From Thioalkalivibrio sp. (lineage in GTDB: Bacteria > Pseudomonadota > Gammaproteobacteria > Ectothiorhodospirales > Ectothiorhodospiraceae): 19,295 bases of DNA. The notes under the pieces were generated by a model that made no database searches, had not been told where the DNA came from, and was given only the letters and a program-made list of their open reading frames with translations. The first letter of the stretch is position 1, and each line of letters begins with the position of its first letter. The position numbers and the translations under genes were made by a program. The DNA lies in the NCBI GenBank assembly GCA_003555285.1, contig PWGH01000113.1, positions 1 to 19,295 on the forward strand. Reading direction: 5' to 3'. Positions 7,631 to 14,966 of the stretch are shown one piece after another.

Positions 7631-7904
7631 CTCGAGCAGCGGGGGGCGCGAGGGGCGCTGCTCGTGGTGCCTGCGGGAGCGGGCGTCGAGATCCGGGCGC
7701 AGGACGACGGCACGGGCATTTTCCCCGGAACCGCTCGCCAAAATCTTCAGTCCATACGTACAGACCGAATCTGGGCGCGGTGGCGGACACAGCATCGGCG
7801 TCAGCTTGCTGCGCAGCCTGGTCGTGATACCTGGCGGCACCTTCTCGGCCGATAGCGAGGGCCTTGAGCGCGGGATCACCTTCACCGTCTCGCTCCAAAA
7901 GTGA
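7631..7904 (+). pseudogene. Decayed histidine kinase, ATPase-domain remnant
   Basis: Two frames together read as the end of a HATPase_c domain. The first gives GAGVEIRAQDDGTGI (G1 box). After the T run at 7719-7722 the next frame gives SPEPLAKIFSPYVQTE, then a G2-like GGGHSIGVSLLRSL, and it ends in ITFTVSLQK before TGA 7902-7904. Deleting one T from ATTTTCCCC joins them into a continuous ...GTGISPEPLAKIF. The G2 box is already altered (HSIGVS instead of HGIGLS), as expected of a gene no longer under selection. HisKA and any sensor domain are missing upstream. It is a dead fragment, probably from a kinase formerly next to the AraC-type gene. Confidence 0.65.
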
Positions 7905-7994
7905 GTTATGATCAAACCTGTACCACCCGTTGTCCTCCTGTTCACTGGGCGTGATCGCACAAAAAATGAAAATATCGCGACTTATATCCTGGTC

Positions 7995-9041
7995 ATGAAC
8001 AGCAATAAATTATTCGCCAACCGCTCTGCCCACCAGCATGAACGAAAGCCGGTGATGCCCTCCCCTGCACACCGCAGACATACACTCACCGATGCGGCCA
8101 TACAGGGGCTTGTTCAGCCATGGGTCGAGATCGATGTCCATCAGCTCAGTGCCGGCCCCTATCAGGGGGCCTGCACCACCCTCAGCTCTGAACGCATGCA
8201 TCTGGCTCACGAGCAGCAAAACCGGCTGGTGCACAAGACCGGCATCCTGCCGAACAATACCTGCACGGTATCCTTTGCCTTTCGGCAAACTTCTGGGATG
8301 CGCTTCTCCCACGTTTCCGATGCGCTGGACTCATTGGTCTTTCTGCTGCCGGAGCAGACCGAATTCGACGTTCAGGTACCGGGCGATATCGATACGGTCT
8401 ATGTCTGTCTGGAGCAGGACAGGCTTATGGCCGGCGCACGGATACTCAACGAACGGCTTTGGGAGCGGGCGCCACGGGAACTCCGCGCCTACAACAGCCC
8501 CGCGGCCAACACGCTGGCCGCCGGTATGGTGAGCCTGCTCGATCCGCTGCGCCTGACCGGTACCCGGCCAGCCATCCCGTTATCCGCGCAGATGGAAACT
8601 TTGCTGCTCGACAGCATCCTGATGACCCTCGACCAAGCCACCGAGGCGCAGATCGGCGACACCCCGGAATACCAGGCGCGCCGACGCGCCAACCAGCGGG
8701 TGAAAATGGCACGCGAGTTCATCGACGCCAGCTTGCGGGCCGGACAGCTACCCTCGATCGTGGATGTCTGCGCCCAAACCGGTGCATCGCTGCGCTCCCT
8801 GCAGTACGCCTTCCGCGAGGTCATGCGGCTGACCCCCGTGGCCTACCTGCGCATCCTTCGTCTCAACCGAGTGCGCGGCGAGTTGCGAACCGCGATAGGC
8901 GTCGAGACCACCGTCACCCGTATTGCCACGAACTGGGGCTTTCTCCACCTCGGCGAGTTCGCCCGCGACTACCTGCGCCTGTTTGGCGAGCGCCCGTCCG
9001 AGACGCTGGTCCGTGCCGTCTCCCACCATTCTGTCGGCTGA
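7995..9041 (+). CDS. AraC-family transcriptional regulator
   Basis: A 348-residue protein with a C-terminal AraC/XylS DNA-binding domain. The first helix-turn-helix is at about 252-278 (IVDVCAQTGASLRSLQYAFRE) and the second at about 306-335 (VTRIATNWGFLHLGEFARDY), followed by the family tail LFGERPSETL. The N-terminal 230 residues form a beta-rich region of the type found in regulators of this family that sense small molecules; no ligand can be named. The start is uncertain. ATG 7995 lacks a clear Shine-Dalgarno, ATG 8053 would shorten the protein by 19 residues, and ATG 7908 would add 29 residues of unlikely composition. It stands alone. Its target could be a neighbouring gene, now partly decayed, or the alcohol/aldehyde genes at 14967 onward (speculative). 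Confidence 0.85.
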   Translation: MNSNKLFANRSAHQHERKPVMPSPAHRRHTLTDAAIQGLVQPWVEIDVHQLSAGPYQGACTTLSSERMHLAHEQQNRLVHKTGILPNNTCTVSFAFRQTSGMRFSHVSDALDSLVFLLPEQTEFDVQVPGDIDTVYVCLEQDRLMAGARILNERLWERAPRELRAYNSPAANTLAAGMVSLLDPLRLTGTRPAIPLSAQMETLLLDSILMTLDQATEAQIGDTPEYQARRRANQRVKMAREFIDASLRAGQLPSIVDVCAQTGASLRSLQYAFREVMRLTPVAYLRILRLNRVRGELRTAIGVETTVTRIATNWGFLHLGEFARDYLRLFGERPSETLVRAVSHHSVG

Positions 9042-9299
9042 CAAAACTCTCTTTCCACCCCCTCTGCTGCCTTAGGCCCTCTTTGTCTCACCCATGACCA
9101 AACACAAGGCACCGGCGCAATTTTGCGTAAATCCGATAGTCACCGCTCGCCACACTACCTAGTGTCGCCAGTCGGCGTTCCTTGAATGGCATTTCAATAG
9201 CCTGAGGTGCTGTGTCGACGTATGCGGATGAAAACCAGACCGCCGGCCAACGAATAACCACCGGAGAACGGCTGTGACCTAGGGCAAGAGGTACCACCA
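9042..9299. other. Stretch without recognised genes
   Basis: No plausible coding frame on either strand, no clear terminator after the AraC-type gene. Codon bias is absent, in contrast to both sides. Together with the broken frame that follows, it looks like decayed intergenic DNA. Confidence 0.5.
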
Positions 9300-9461
9300 A
9301 AAATATCCGTCGTTCTAGCCTTGGTTGCCGTTATCGCCATTGGACACGCGTCAGCCAACCAGGACAGCGAGTTCCTTCTTGATTCGCTCTATTCCTCCAG
9401 CACGCGTTCAGGACCGAAGGATAAGCACCCATGTTTGCCAGCTTCAGATTCACTCAATTAA
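9300..9461 (+). pseudogene. Vestigial exported-peptide frame without a start codon
   Basis: The frame KISVVLALVAVIAIGHASA reads as a textbook signal peptide with an AxA cleavage site, followed by about 35 residues (NQDSEFLLDSLYSSS...) up to TAA 9459-9461. No ATG, GTG or TTG lies at its start. AAA-ATA-TCC is preceded by CCA where ATG would be expected, although AGAGG occurs about 10 bases before that point. An in-frame stop lies upstream. The simplest reading is a small secreted-protein gene that lost its start codon. A sequencing error or non-standard start is possible. Confidence 0.35.
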
Positions 9462-9466
9462 TCAGG

Positions 9467-9604
9467 ATGCCGACGCGGGATGAACTACAGGGGATTGTGG
9501 ATTACGGGCGGAGGAGTCCGCCGGCGATCGACACTAGGTATTTCCCGAATACTAGGGGGAAGGCGATCAATCGGCGGCGCACCTTTGCGCTTGGGGAGCC
9601 GTGA
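9467..9604 (+). CDS. Possible small ORF coupled to the SET-domain gene
   Basis: ATG 9467 opens a 45-residue frame, starting MPTRDELQGIVDYGRR and rich in Arg, that ends at TGA 9602-9604. It shares one base with the ATG of the SET gene (TGATG), an arrangement often seen in translational coupling. There is no good ribosome site (CAGG directly abuts the ATG) and no recognisable family, so it could be a chance frame. Confidence 0.25.
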   Translation: MPTRDELQGIVDYGRRSPPAIDTRYFPNTRGKAINRRRTFALGEP

Positions 9605-10170
9605 TGGCTGAGGATCAGGAATTCGATTCCACGGGCTGGATGGCGTCGGGTCTGGAGGTGCGTCCGCTGCCGGGCAGCCGGGGCCGCGGGGTGTTTGCCT
9701 GCCGGCCCTTCCCCCGGGGCGAGCGGCTGGCGGTCTACGGCGGGCAGGCATTGACCTACGGGGCGCTGCTACTCCTGCCCGCGGACGCCCATTGTATGAG
9801 TCTGCAGGTTGACGACGACCTATTCCTGGTATCCTTCGACCCCATCGACCCCGCCGATTACGTCAACCACAGCTGCGAGGCCAACGCCGGTATGAGTGGG
9901 CCGCGGGCCTTGGTCGCCCTCCGGGACATCGGGGTGGATGAGGAGATCTGCTACGACTACGCCATGAGCGATTCCTCGCCTATCAACGCGTTCACCTGTG
10001 TCTGCGGGTCGCCGCTGTGCCGAGGAGAAGTAAGTATGGATGACTGGCGTCTTCCGGAACTCTGGCAACGCTACGGCGAGGCCTTCTCGCCGTATCTGTT
10101 GCGCCGCATCCGCCGACTCCGGGACGAGGGTCATCACGAGGCCGTCGCGCTGCAGCCGGTCGAGGCATGA
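9604..10170 (+). CDS. SET-domain protein lysine methyltransferase with post-SET motif
   Basis: A 188-residue protein with the SET core in order: SAM-binding SRGRGVFA (25-32), a central beta region, the knot motif YVNHSCEAN (86-94), and the catalytic-tyrosine stretch EICYDYAMSD (114-123). It is followed by CVCGSPLCRG with Cys132, Cys134 and Cys139. This CxCx4C post-SET cluster, together with Cys91 of NHSC, normally binds one zinc ion. SET enzymes transfer methyl groups from SAM to lysine in proteins and are mostly eukaryotic; bacterial copies are known but scattered. ATG 9604 has GGGGAG at 9593-9598. Its stop overlaps the next gene's ATG (ATGA), so the membrane protein encoded downstream is a candidate substrate or partner, which is inference. 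All key motifs look intact, so the enzyme is likely active. Confidence 0.9.
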   Translation: MAEDQEFDSTGWMASGLEVRPLPGSRGRGVFACRPFPRGERLAVYGGQALTYGALLLLPADAHCMSLQVDDDLFLVSFDPIDPADYVNHSCEANAGMSGPRALVALRDIGVDEEICYDYAMSDSSPINAFTCVCGSPLCRGEVSMDDWRLPELWQRYGEAFSPYLLRRIRRLRDEGHHEAVALQPVEA

Positions 10171-13064
10171 GGCGCGCGCCCTCCGCGGCCACGCACTTCA
10201 TCGTCATCGCGGTCCTGGTCTCGACGGGTCTGACCTATGCCATCACCCTTGCCGCGACGCTGTTCCTCAACCATCTCGGCGCCAGTGCCTTTCCGTGGTT
10301 TTACATGCTCTTCGCGCTGGTCTCAGTGCCGGCCGCCGTGGGCATGTCGCGCTACATCGACCGGCTGCCGCGGATCGGCATTCTCCAAGGTCTGCTGGGT
10401 GCGGGCGCGGGACTGACTCTGCTGCTGGTGGCGCTGACTCAGTGGCTGGGGGCAGTCGGGTTCTTCCTGCTGTATCTGACCCTCGCCGTATTCGAGCTGC
10501 TGGCCTTCTCAGTCTACTACACCCTGTTCGCCGATTACTTCACCACCACCGACGGCAAGCGCCAAAGCACCCGGGTGGCGGCGGCCATATCCGGGGGTGC
10601 CCTGGTGGGAGCGGGGTTGGTGGTGCTTACCTCGACGCTGATGCCGCCGCTGGTCGCCCTCTATTGGGTGCCAGTGTTGCTGGGTCTGGCGGCGGCCCAG
10701 TTGCTGTGGCTGCAGCGCACCCGCCGCCCGGTGGGCGAGCCGGACTCCGCCGAGGAGGAGAGCATCCTGGAATATCTGGGCAGCTTCCCCAAGCTGCTGC
10801 GTCGCTACCCCATCGTGGCGTTGCTGGCGGCCGGCGTGTTCTTCAACAACTTCCTTTATTGCATTGCCGAGTACAACGCCTTCGATGTCTATGCCGAGAC
10901 CTACACCGACGCCCAGGCGCTGGGTGCGTTCATGGGTATCATGGTCGGTATTCAGAACATCATCGGCTTTGTCTTGAGCCTGTTCGTAACCCCATGGCTG
11001 ATCCGTCGTTACGGGGTGGCGGGAGCCAATCTGGTTTATCCGCTGCTACTGCTGCCGGCCTTCCTGTGGCTGGCCGCGGACCGTTCCCTACCGGCAGCAA
11101 TCTATGCGCACATCGTCTACGACCCGGTGGCCAACAGCATCGACTTGCCGGTGTTTGTGCTCAATTACAACGCGGTCCCGCACCGCTTCGTTGGCAGGGT
11201 GCGGCTGATTAACGACGGGGTGGTGTACTCCTTGTCTCTGGCCAGTGCCGGTATCCTGCTGTTAGTCTTGCAGGCGACGGCGACAACGCTGGTGATCAAC
11301 ATCGTGGCCGTGGCCCTGGCCATGGTCTACGTCCTGGTGGCCTACTCCACCGGCCGCCATTACATCGCCGGCATCAAGGCCCAGTTGAGGGAGGGCTCGG
11401 TGGAGCTGGACGGCCTGCCCCCCCTGGCTCATTCGCCGGACCTGCTCGCCGAGACGCGTACGCTCCTTGGCAGCAGCTCCGAACTGGAGCGTGCCCTGGG
11501 GCTGGAGCTGGCGGCCGACGGCGACATCCCCGCCCTGTTGCCCGATCTTGCCAGGGCCCTGGACGCTGGGGACGAGACCCAGGCCCTGCTGTTCCTCGAA
11601 CGCCTGCAGCGCGGCGGCGCCGTCCAGCCTTATGCCATGGTCCTCGCCGGGCTTCCGATCGGACGCGCGCGGCTGGTAGGGCTGCACCTTCTGGCCTGGC
11701 GTGGCGCGGCCGTTGAGATTCCCCCTGGCGAGATTGCCGGAGTGACAAACGCCACCGAGCGCGCCCTGTGGGCGGTGATCCATGCGGGCAGCGGACGTTG
11801 GGATACCGCCCGGGCGGTGCTGGATGTCGCGCCCCTGGACGTGGCCGCCTGCGTGGTGGGCCTTACCGCGCTGCGTCATCGGGCCGACCCCGCACTGCTG
11901 CCACTGTTGGCGTATTTCCGCCAGTCCGAAGACCCGATGGTTCTCGCGGAGATCCTCCCCATCGAGGCCGCCAGCGGTGCGGCCGCGGCGATCGCCACGG
12001 CCGGCGAAGCCCTGGACAGCCCCCATCCCGTCTTGCGGCATGCCGCCATCGAGGCGCTATCCCGACTTGGACCGACCGGTCTGGCGACGGCCCAGCATTG
12101 GCTGTCGCATGCTGTCACCGAGGAAGGACGGGACGCCGCGATCGCGGTGTGCGGCAGGTATGGATCCGATGCCGAGGAGATCCTCCTGGGCCATCTCGAG
12201 ACCAAGGTCTTTCCGGTCACACAGGCCTTGCTGGCGCTGCTGCCCCTGATACCCGATGACGACGAGGCTTGGCAGCCGCTGGCGGTGGCGGTGAAGGATG
12301 GGCTGCACGGGGCCACCCACGTGGTCATCCAAGTGCTATCCGCCATGAACTGCCCGCGCACCTTCAAGCTTGTGCGCACCCTGCTCCAGTCCACGGACCC
12401 GCGGCTGCGCTCGAGTGCCGTGGAGACTCTGGCGTCGCTACCGCAGCGCCGCTACGTCGCGCCTTTGCTGCCCTTCCTGGAAGCCGAGGTCGCCTTGGGC
12501 GATCGGGTTCCGGGCAATCCCGACGGACGCGCCCTCGTGCTGCAGCGCGCCGTCAGATCCGATAATCCCTGGGTGCGCCGCGCAAGCGCGCTGGTTGCGC
12601 GTCGCCTCGGCAACCCAGCGCCGTCCTCTCCCCCTGCCGACGCGGAGATCGATTTGATGATCCGACTGCTGTTTCTGAAGAACCTCGCCCTGTTCAAGGC
12701 GATGAGCCTGGAGCACTTGCGGGCACTGGATGCCGTGATGACTTCGGAGACCTACCTCGCCGGCGAATGTGTCGTGCGGGAGGGCGACGAGGGCGACCAA
12801 TTGTTCCTGGTGCAGACCGGTCGACTGGTGGTCCGCAAGGAGGGACCCCAGGGTGCCATGGATTTGGCAACCCTGCAGTCGGGCGAGATGTTCGGCGAAA
12901 TGGCCTTGTTCGACGACCAGCCACGGGCCGCCAGTGTCCTGGCCCTGGAAGACAGCAGCTTGCTGGTGCTGGGCCGGGATCCGTTCCAGAGCCTCGCCCG
13001 GCAGCGCCCCGACGTGCTTTGGGAGGTCTGCCGCATCCTCACGGCCCGGCTGCGCTCCGCGTGA
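10167..13064 (+). CDS. Nucleotide-transporter-like membrane protein with HEAT repeats and cyclic-nucleotide-binding domain
   Basis: This 965-residue fusion has three parts. Residues 1-395 hold about 12 membrane helices resembling the ATP/ADP (TLC/Npt) branch of the major facilitator fold. Residues 410-830 are helical pairs typical of HEAT repeats (for example HPVLRHAAIEALSRLG and DPRLRSSAVETLASLP). Residues 833-965 are a CRP-like cyclic-nucleotide-binding domain with the phosphate-binding cassette FGEMALFDDQPRAASV; Glu911 and Arg920 stand at the positions that contact cyclic nucleotide. No DNA-binding domain follows, so it should gate the membrane part or bind partners rather than transcribe. 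Transporter-HEAT-cNBD proteins are known in bacteria but poorly characterised; whether they move nucleotides is unproven. It is coupled to the SET methyltransferase by an ATGA overlap. The HEAT and cNBD surfaces contain many possible lysine targets, but none is identified. Confidence 0.88.
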   Translation: MRRAPSAATHFIVIAVLVSTGLTYAITLAATLFLNHLGASAFPWFYMLFALVSVPAAVGMSRYIDRLPRIGILQGLLGAGAGLTLLLVALTQWLGAVGFFLLYLTLAVFELLAFSVYYTLFADYFTTTDGKRQSTRVAAAISGGALVGAGLVVLTSTLMPPLVALYWVPVLLGLAAAQLLWLQRTRRPVGEPDSAEEESILEYLGSFPKLLRRYPIVALLAAGVFFNNFLYCIAEYNAFDVYAETYTDAQALGAFMGIMVGIQNIIGFVLSLFVTPWLIRRYGVAGANLVYPLLLLPAFLWLAADRSLPAAIYAHIVYDPVANSIDLPVFVLNYNAVPHRFVGRVRLINDGVVYSLSLASAGILLLVLQATATTLVINIVAVALAMVYVLVAYSTGRHYIAGIKAQLREGSVELDGLPPLAHSPDLLAETRTLLGSSSELERALGLELAADGDIPALLPDLARALDAGDETQALLFLERLQRGGAVQPYAMVLAGLPIGRARLVGLHLLAWRGAAVEIPPGEIAGVTNATERALWAVIHAGSGRWDTARAVLDVAPLDVAACVVGLTALRHRADPALLPLLAYFRQSEDPMVLAEILPIEAASGAAAAIATAGEALDSPHPVLRHAAIEALSRLGPTGLATAQHWLSHAVTEEGRDAAIAVCGRYGSDAEEILLGHLETKVFPVTQALLALLPLIPDDDEAWQPLAVAVKDGLHGATHVVIQVLSAMNCPRTFKLVRTLLQSTDPRLRSSAVETLASLPQRRYVAPLLPFLEAEVALGDRVPGNPDGRALVLQRAVRSDNPWVRRASALVARRLGNPAPSSPPADAEIDLMIRLLFLKNLALFKAMSLEHLRALDAVMTSETYLAGECVVREGDEGDQLFLVQTGRLVVRKEGPQGAMDLATLQSGEMFGEMALFDDQPRAASVLALEDSSLLVLGRDPFQSLARQRPDVLWEVCRILTARLRSA

Positions 13065-13130
13065 ATTGTTTCATCGGTGTCAGAGCGTAAAGGCCGCTGA
13101 TGGAGGTGGGGTTCGGTAGGGGTGAATCGG

Positions 13131-13272
13131 CGATCGCCTGTTCAGCGCGGGCGAGCTGCCGATGATGTTCCAGGATATCCTCCAGCGGCAGGAAGGCCGA
13201 CAGGGCCACCGGACTGCGGGCCAACATTCGATACAGATTGGGCACGTTGTCCTCGAAGGGAGCCTCGGCCGC
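13131..13272 (-). pseudogene. Truncated copy of the AhpD-like gene
   Basis: On the minus strand this piece reads FEDNVPNLYRMLARSPVALS, then LEDILEHH and AEQA, matching residues of about 15-60 in the complete gene at 14301-14816. By eye, about 88% of bases are identical over 114 positions. It lacks the start region and everything after AEQA, including the CxxC motif, and the sequence then becomes unrelated. Its upstream edge, near 13272, abuts the AT-rich insertion. It is a dead fragment, either a duplication or the leftover of recombination with a related strain. Confidence 0.75.
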
Positions 13273-13335
13273 ATGAAAATTATTTTTTCTATCCCAATGA
13301 ATTAAAAAATTTATTTTAAAAACATTTTTATCTAT

Positions 13336-14040
13336 TTAAAGTTCATTAATAGCAAAAGGATCTTCATAAGGACACAAGTCTGGATTATTGGAAAAAGACA
13401 TCCAATATAGCACTCTATGATATTTATCTCTGTTGGATATTCCTCTGTGAATACATCCAAAATCCATTTTTAAAATACTAAATGGAGGCGCTATTTTTTG
13501 TTTGACTTCAATACAAGAAACTATCGACGCTAATTTGTTGAAATTAATATTATCGATATCTGAATATATTTCTTTTTTAACATCATCAGACACAGGAGAG
13601 GGCATACTAATATATTGAGTGGCATTTAAAGTTGATATTTCAGTTAGGGGCACAAAAACAGTAGAATAACCACCGCCATAATCTATATGCCAGTATTGGT
13701 CTGGACTCCCGATCGGATTCATTATAATACCAAATGAATCTAAAGTGGTATCATCCGGATAGTGCTCTTGTAGTATTTGATTCGCCCATTGACACAAATA
13801 GTCCCATTCAGGTATATCTGCTATTTTTACACCAGGGTCTGATCTTTGCCAGAAGTTAATCCAGAAAATATCTTTTCCTAACAAACTCCTCTCATATTTA
13901 TCTTTAAACAAAGCGACTGCATTATCATATCCTGATTTCAATATTCTTGTAGTCTTAGCGTCGCACCTACCTAGCAGACTGAATCCGCCACTTTCTTCAG
14001 AAGGTGATACTTTTTCGTTTGATGATGATAATATTGACAT
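13336..14040 (-). CDS. Putative Fe(II)/2-oxoglutarate-dependent dioxygenase, laterally acquired
   Basis: A 234-residue protein in AT-rich DNA (about one third GC against about two thirds around it). The double-stranded beta-helix signature is visible: the metal-binding HxD is His118-Ile-Asp120 in QYWHIDYGGGYSTVFVPLT. The distal histidine is His198 in MDFGCIHRGISN, followed by Arg209 in YHRVLYWMSFS, a candidate for binding the 2-oxoglutarate carboxylate. This resembles the phytanoyl-CoA-hydroxylase-like group. No substrate can be named. It has no signal peptide or membrane segment. There is no Shine-Dalgarno before ATG (the minus-strand leader is an A/T run), so expression in this host may be poor. 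Codon use is unlike every other gene in the window, a clear sign of transfer. Confidence 0.7.
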   Translation of the reverse strand: MSILSSSNEKVSPSEESGGFSLLGRCDAKTTRILKSGYDNAVALFKDKYERSLLGKDIFWINFWQRSDPGVKIADIPEWDYLCQWANQILQEHYPDDTTLDSFGIIMNPIGSPDQYWHIDYGGGYSTVFVPLTEISTLNATQYISMPSPVSDDVKKEIYSDIDNINFNKLASIVSCIEVKQKIAPPFSILKMDFGCIHRGISNRDKYHRVLYWMSFSNNPDLCPYEDPFAINEL

Positions 14041-14120
14041 ATTTTTATTATTATATAATTGGCTATATTAATGCTGTTTAGGAAAAAGATTAAAGAATAG
14101 GCATTTCGATTGCTTTCGTC

Positions 14121-14151
14121 ACAATATCCCTTCGCCTTGGGGGTTTGTCAA
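14121..14151 (-). promoter_or_regulatory. Possible sigma-70 promoter reading toward the dioxygenase gene
   Basis: On the minus strand TTGACA (14146-14151) is followed after 17 bases by GATATT (14123-14128), or after 19 bases by TATTGT. It lies about 85 bases before the dioxygenase start, in GC-normal DNA next to the insertion. The -35 is perfect and the -10 modest. Confidence 0.4.
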
Positions 14152-14300
14152 GTCGCAACGAAAGCCGCTTATGAGCAGCGGTGGCAGCCTATGCGGGCGA
14201 AATTGGCCTACAGAGGAGGGGGGGCCAACCACTCGCTCTTGGGCGAGCACTGGCTGAGCTTGCGTACCACGGGCACGAGTCTGCGAACCACCCGTGGCCA
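14152..14300. other. Unassigned GC-rich segment between insertion and AhpD-like gene
   Basis: GC content returns to normal here, but no frame gives a recognisable protein. An inverted repeat CCACGGG (14267-14273) with CCCGTGG (14291-14297), loop 17, lies just past the stop of the AhpD-like gene on the minus strand and could end its transcript, though there is no T run. Confidence 0.4.
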
Positions 14301-14816
14301 TCAGCGGTAATCCGGATCGATCCGGGTACCGGCAAGGTTGTTGGCGTAGGTCGCCAGCGTGAAGGCGGCGATGATGGCGATGATCTCGAGCAACTCCTCG
14401 AAGGGCACCCCCCGCTCGTCCAATAGCGCGACCTCCGCCTGGCCGAGGTATCCGGAGACCGTCATCAGGCGGCGCGTGGTCGTCACCAGAAGCCGATGGC
14501 GCGGCTCCGTGGGTTCGGAGCCATGCAGGATGGCCTGGATGCTGTCATCACTCACCCCCGCCTCCCGCGCCTCCCGCGACATCACGCCGCGGCAGTAATT
14601 GCACTTGTGTACCAGCGCGACTTCGAGGGCCACCACCGCCTGTTCAGCGCGCGGAAGTTGTCCATGATGCTCCAGGATATCCTCCAGGCGCACGAAGGCC
14701 GACAGGGCCACCGGGCTGCGGGCCAACATGCGATACAGATTGGGCACGTTGTCATCAAACGTGGCCGCGACCGCCTGCAGGACCTTGTCCGCCGCGTTCT
14801 CGTCTCCCTGGTCCAT
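14301..14816 (-). CDS. AhpD/carboxymuconolactone-decarboxylase-like protein
   Basis: A 171-residue all-helical protein of the AhpD-like superfamily, with the redox motif KCNYCRGVMSR holding Cys72 and Cys75. In AhpD proper a histidine lies four residues after the second cysteine; here that place is Met79, so the classical proton relay is altered. A thiol-disulfide or peroxide-related role is possible; the substrate is unknown. ATG 14816 has a strong ribosome site on the minus strand (GGGGAGGG ending four bases before it). It is divergent from the FMN oxidoreductase gene across a 150-base shared regulatory region. A decayed partial copy lies at 13131-13272. AhpD-like proteins are often linked to aldehyde and acyl metabolism, which would suit the neighbours, but that is inference. 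Confidence 0.8.
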   Translation of the reverse strand: MDQGDENAADKVLQAVAATFDDNVPNLYRMLARSPVALSAFVRLEDILEHHGQLPRAEQAVVALEVALVHKCNYCRGVMSREAREAGVSDDSIQAILHGSEPTEPRHRLLVTTTRRLMTVSGYLGQAEVALLDERGVPFEELLEIIAIIAAFTLATYANNLAGTRIDPDYR

Positions 14817-14924
14817 GCACCCTCCCCGGCATCGCCGTTATCAAGGAAAAGGATGATGCGAACCGCACCCCCTGGCCATCGGTAGAAACCCATAGACGGC
14901 CGATCGTCAGGAGCCTCGTGAAAA

Positions 14925-14959
14925 CCCGTATGGGCGGATCCGGCGCGCCCCCCTATCCT
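14925..14959 (+). promoter_or_regulatory. Putative FixJ-type regulator site and promoter of the oxidoreductase cluster
   Basis: AAACCCGTATG ends at 14932 and is followed after exactly 19 bases by CCTATCCT (14952-14959). This repeats the layout before the MASE1 kinase (AAACCCGTATG, 19 bases, CCTAGACT). The left half of the palindrome is weak here. A start about seven bases after the -10 would fall at the ATG (14967), implying a leaderless or nearly leaderless message unless the -10 is elsewhere. It lies in the divergent region shared with the AhpD-like gene. Confidence 0.6.
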
Positions 14960-14966
14960 GAGTCTC

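Noticed and set aside
9128..9165. AAATCCGATAG followed by CCTAGTGT, similar to the proposed regulator promoter
   Set aside because: Four of eleven operator bases differ and the spacing is one base short. It might be a decayed site for the vestigial exported-peptide frame, but support is too weak.
9503..9508. TACGGG half-site before the SET gene
   Set aside because: No matching second half, no properly spaced -10, and it lies within another possible small frame. TACGGG also occurs several times inside genes.
13275..14100. Insertion sequence or integron cassette
   Set aside because: No transposase, integrase, terminal inverted repeats or target duplication could be seen at the borders. Only base composition marks the insertion.
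14110..14310. 66-codon plus-strand frame beside the insertion
   Set aside because: No recognisable motif or ribosome site, and it overlaps the end of the well-supported AhpD-like gene. A transposase remnant was considered but no signature was found.
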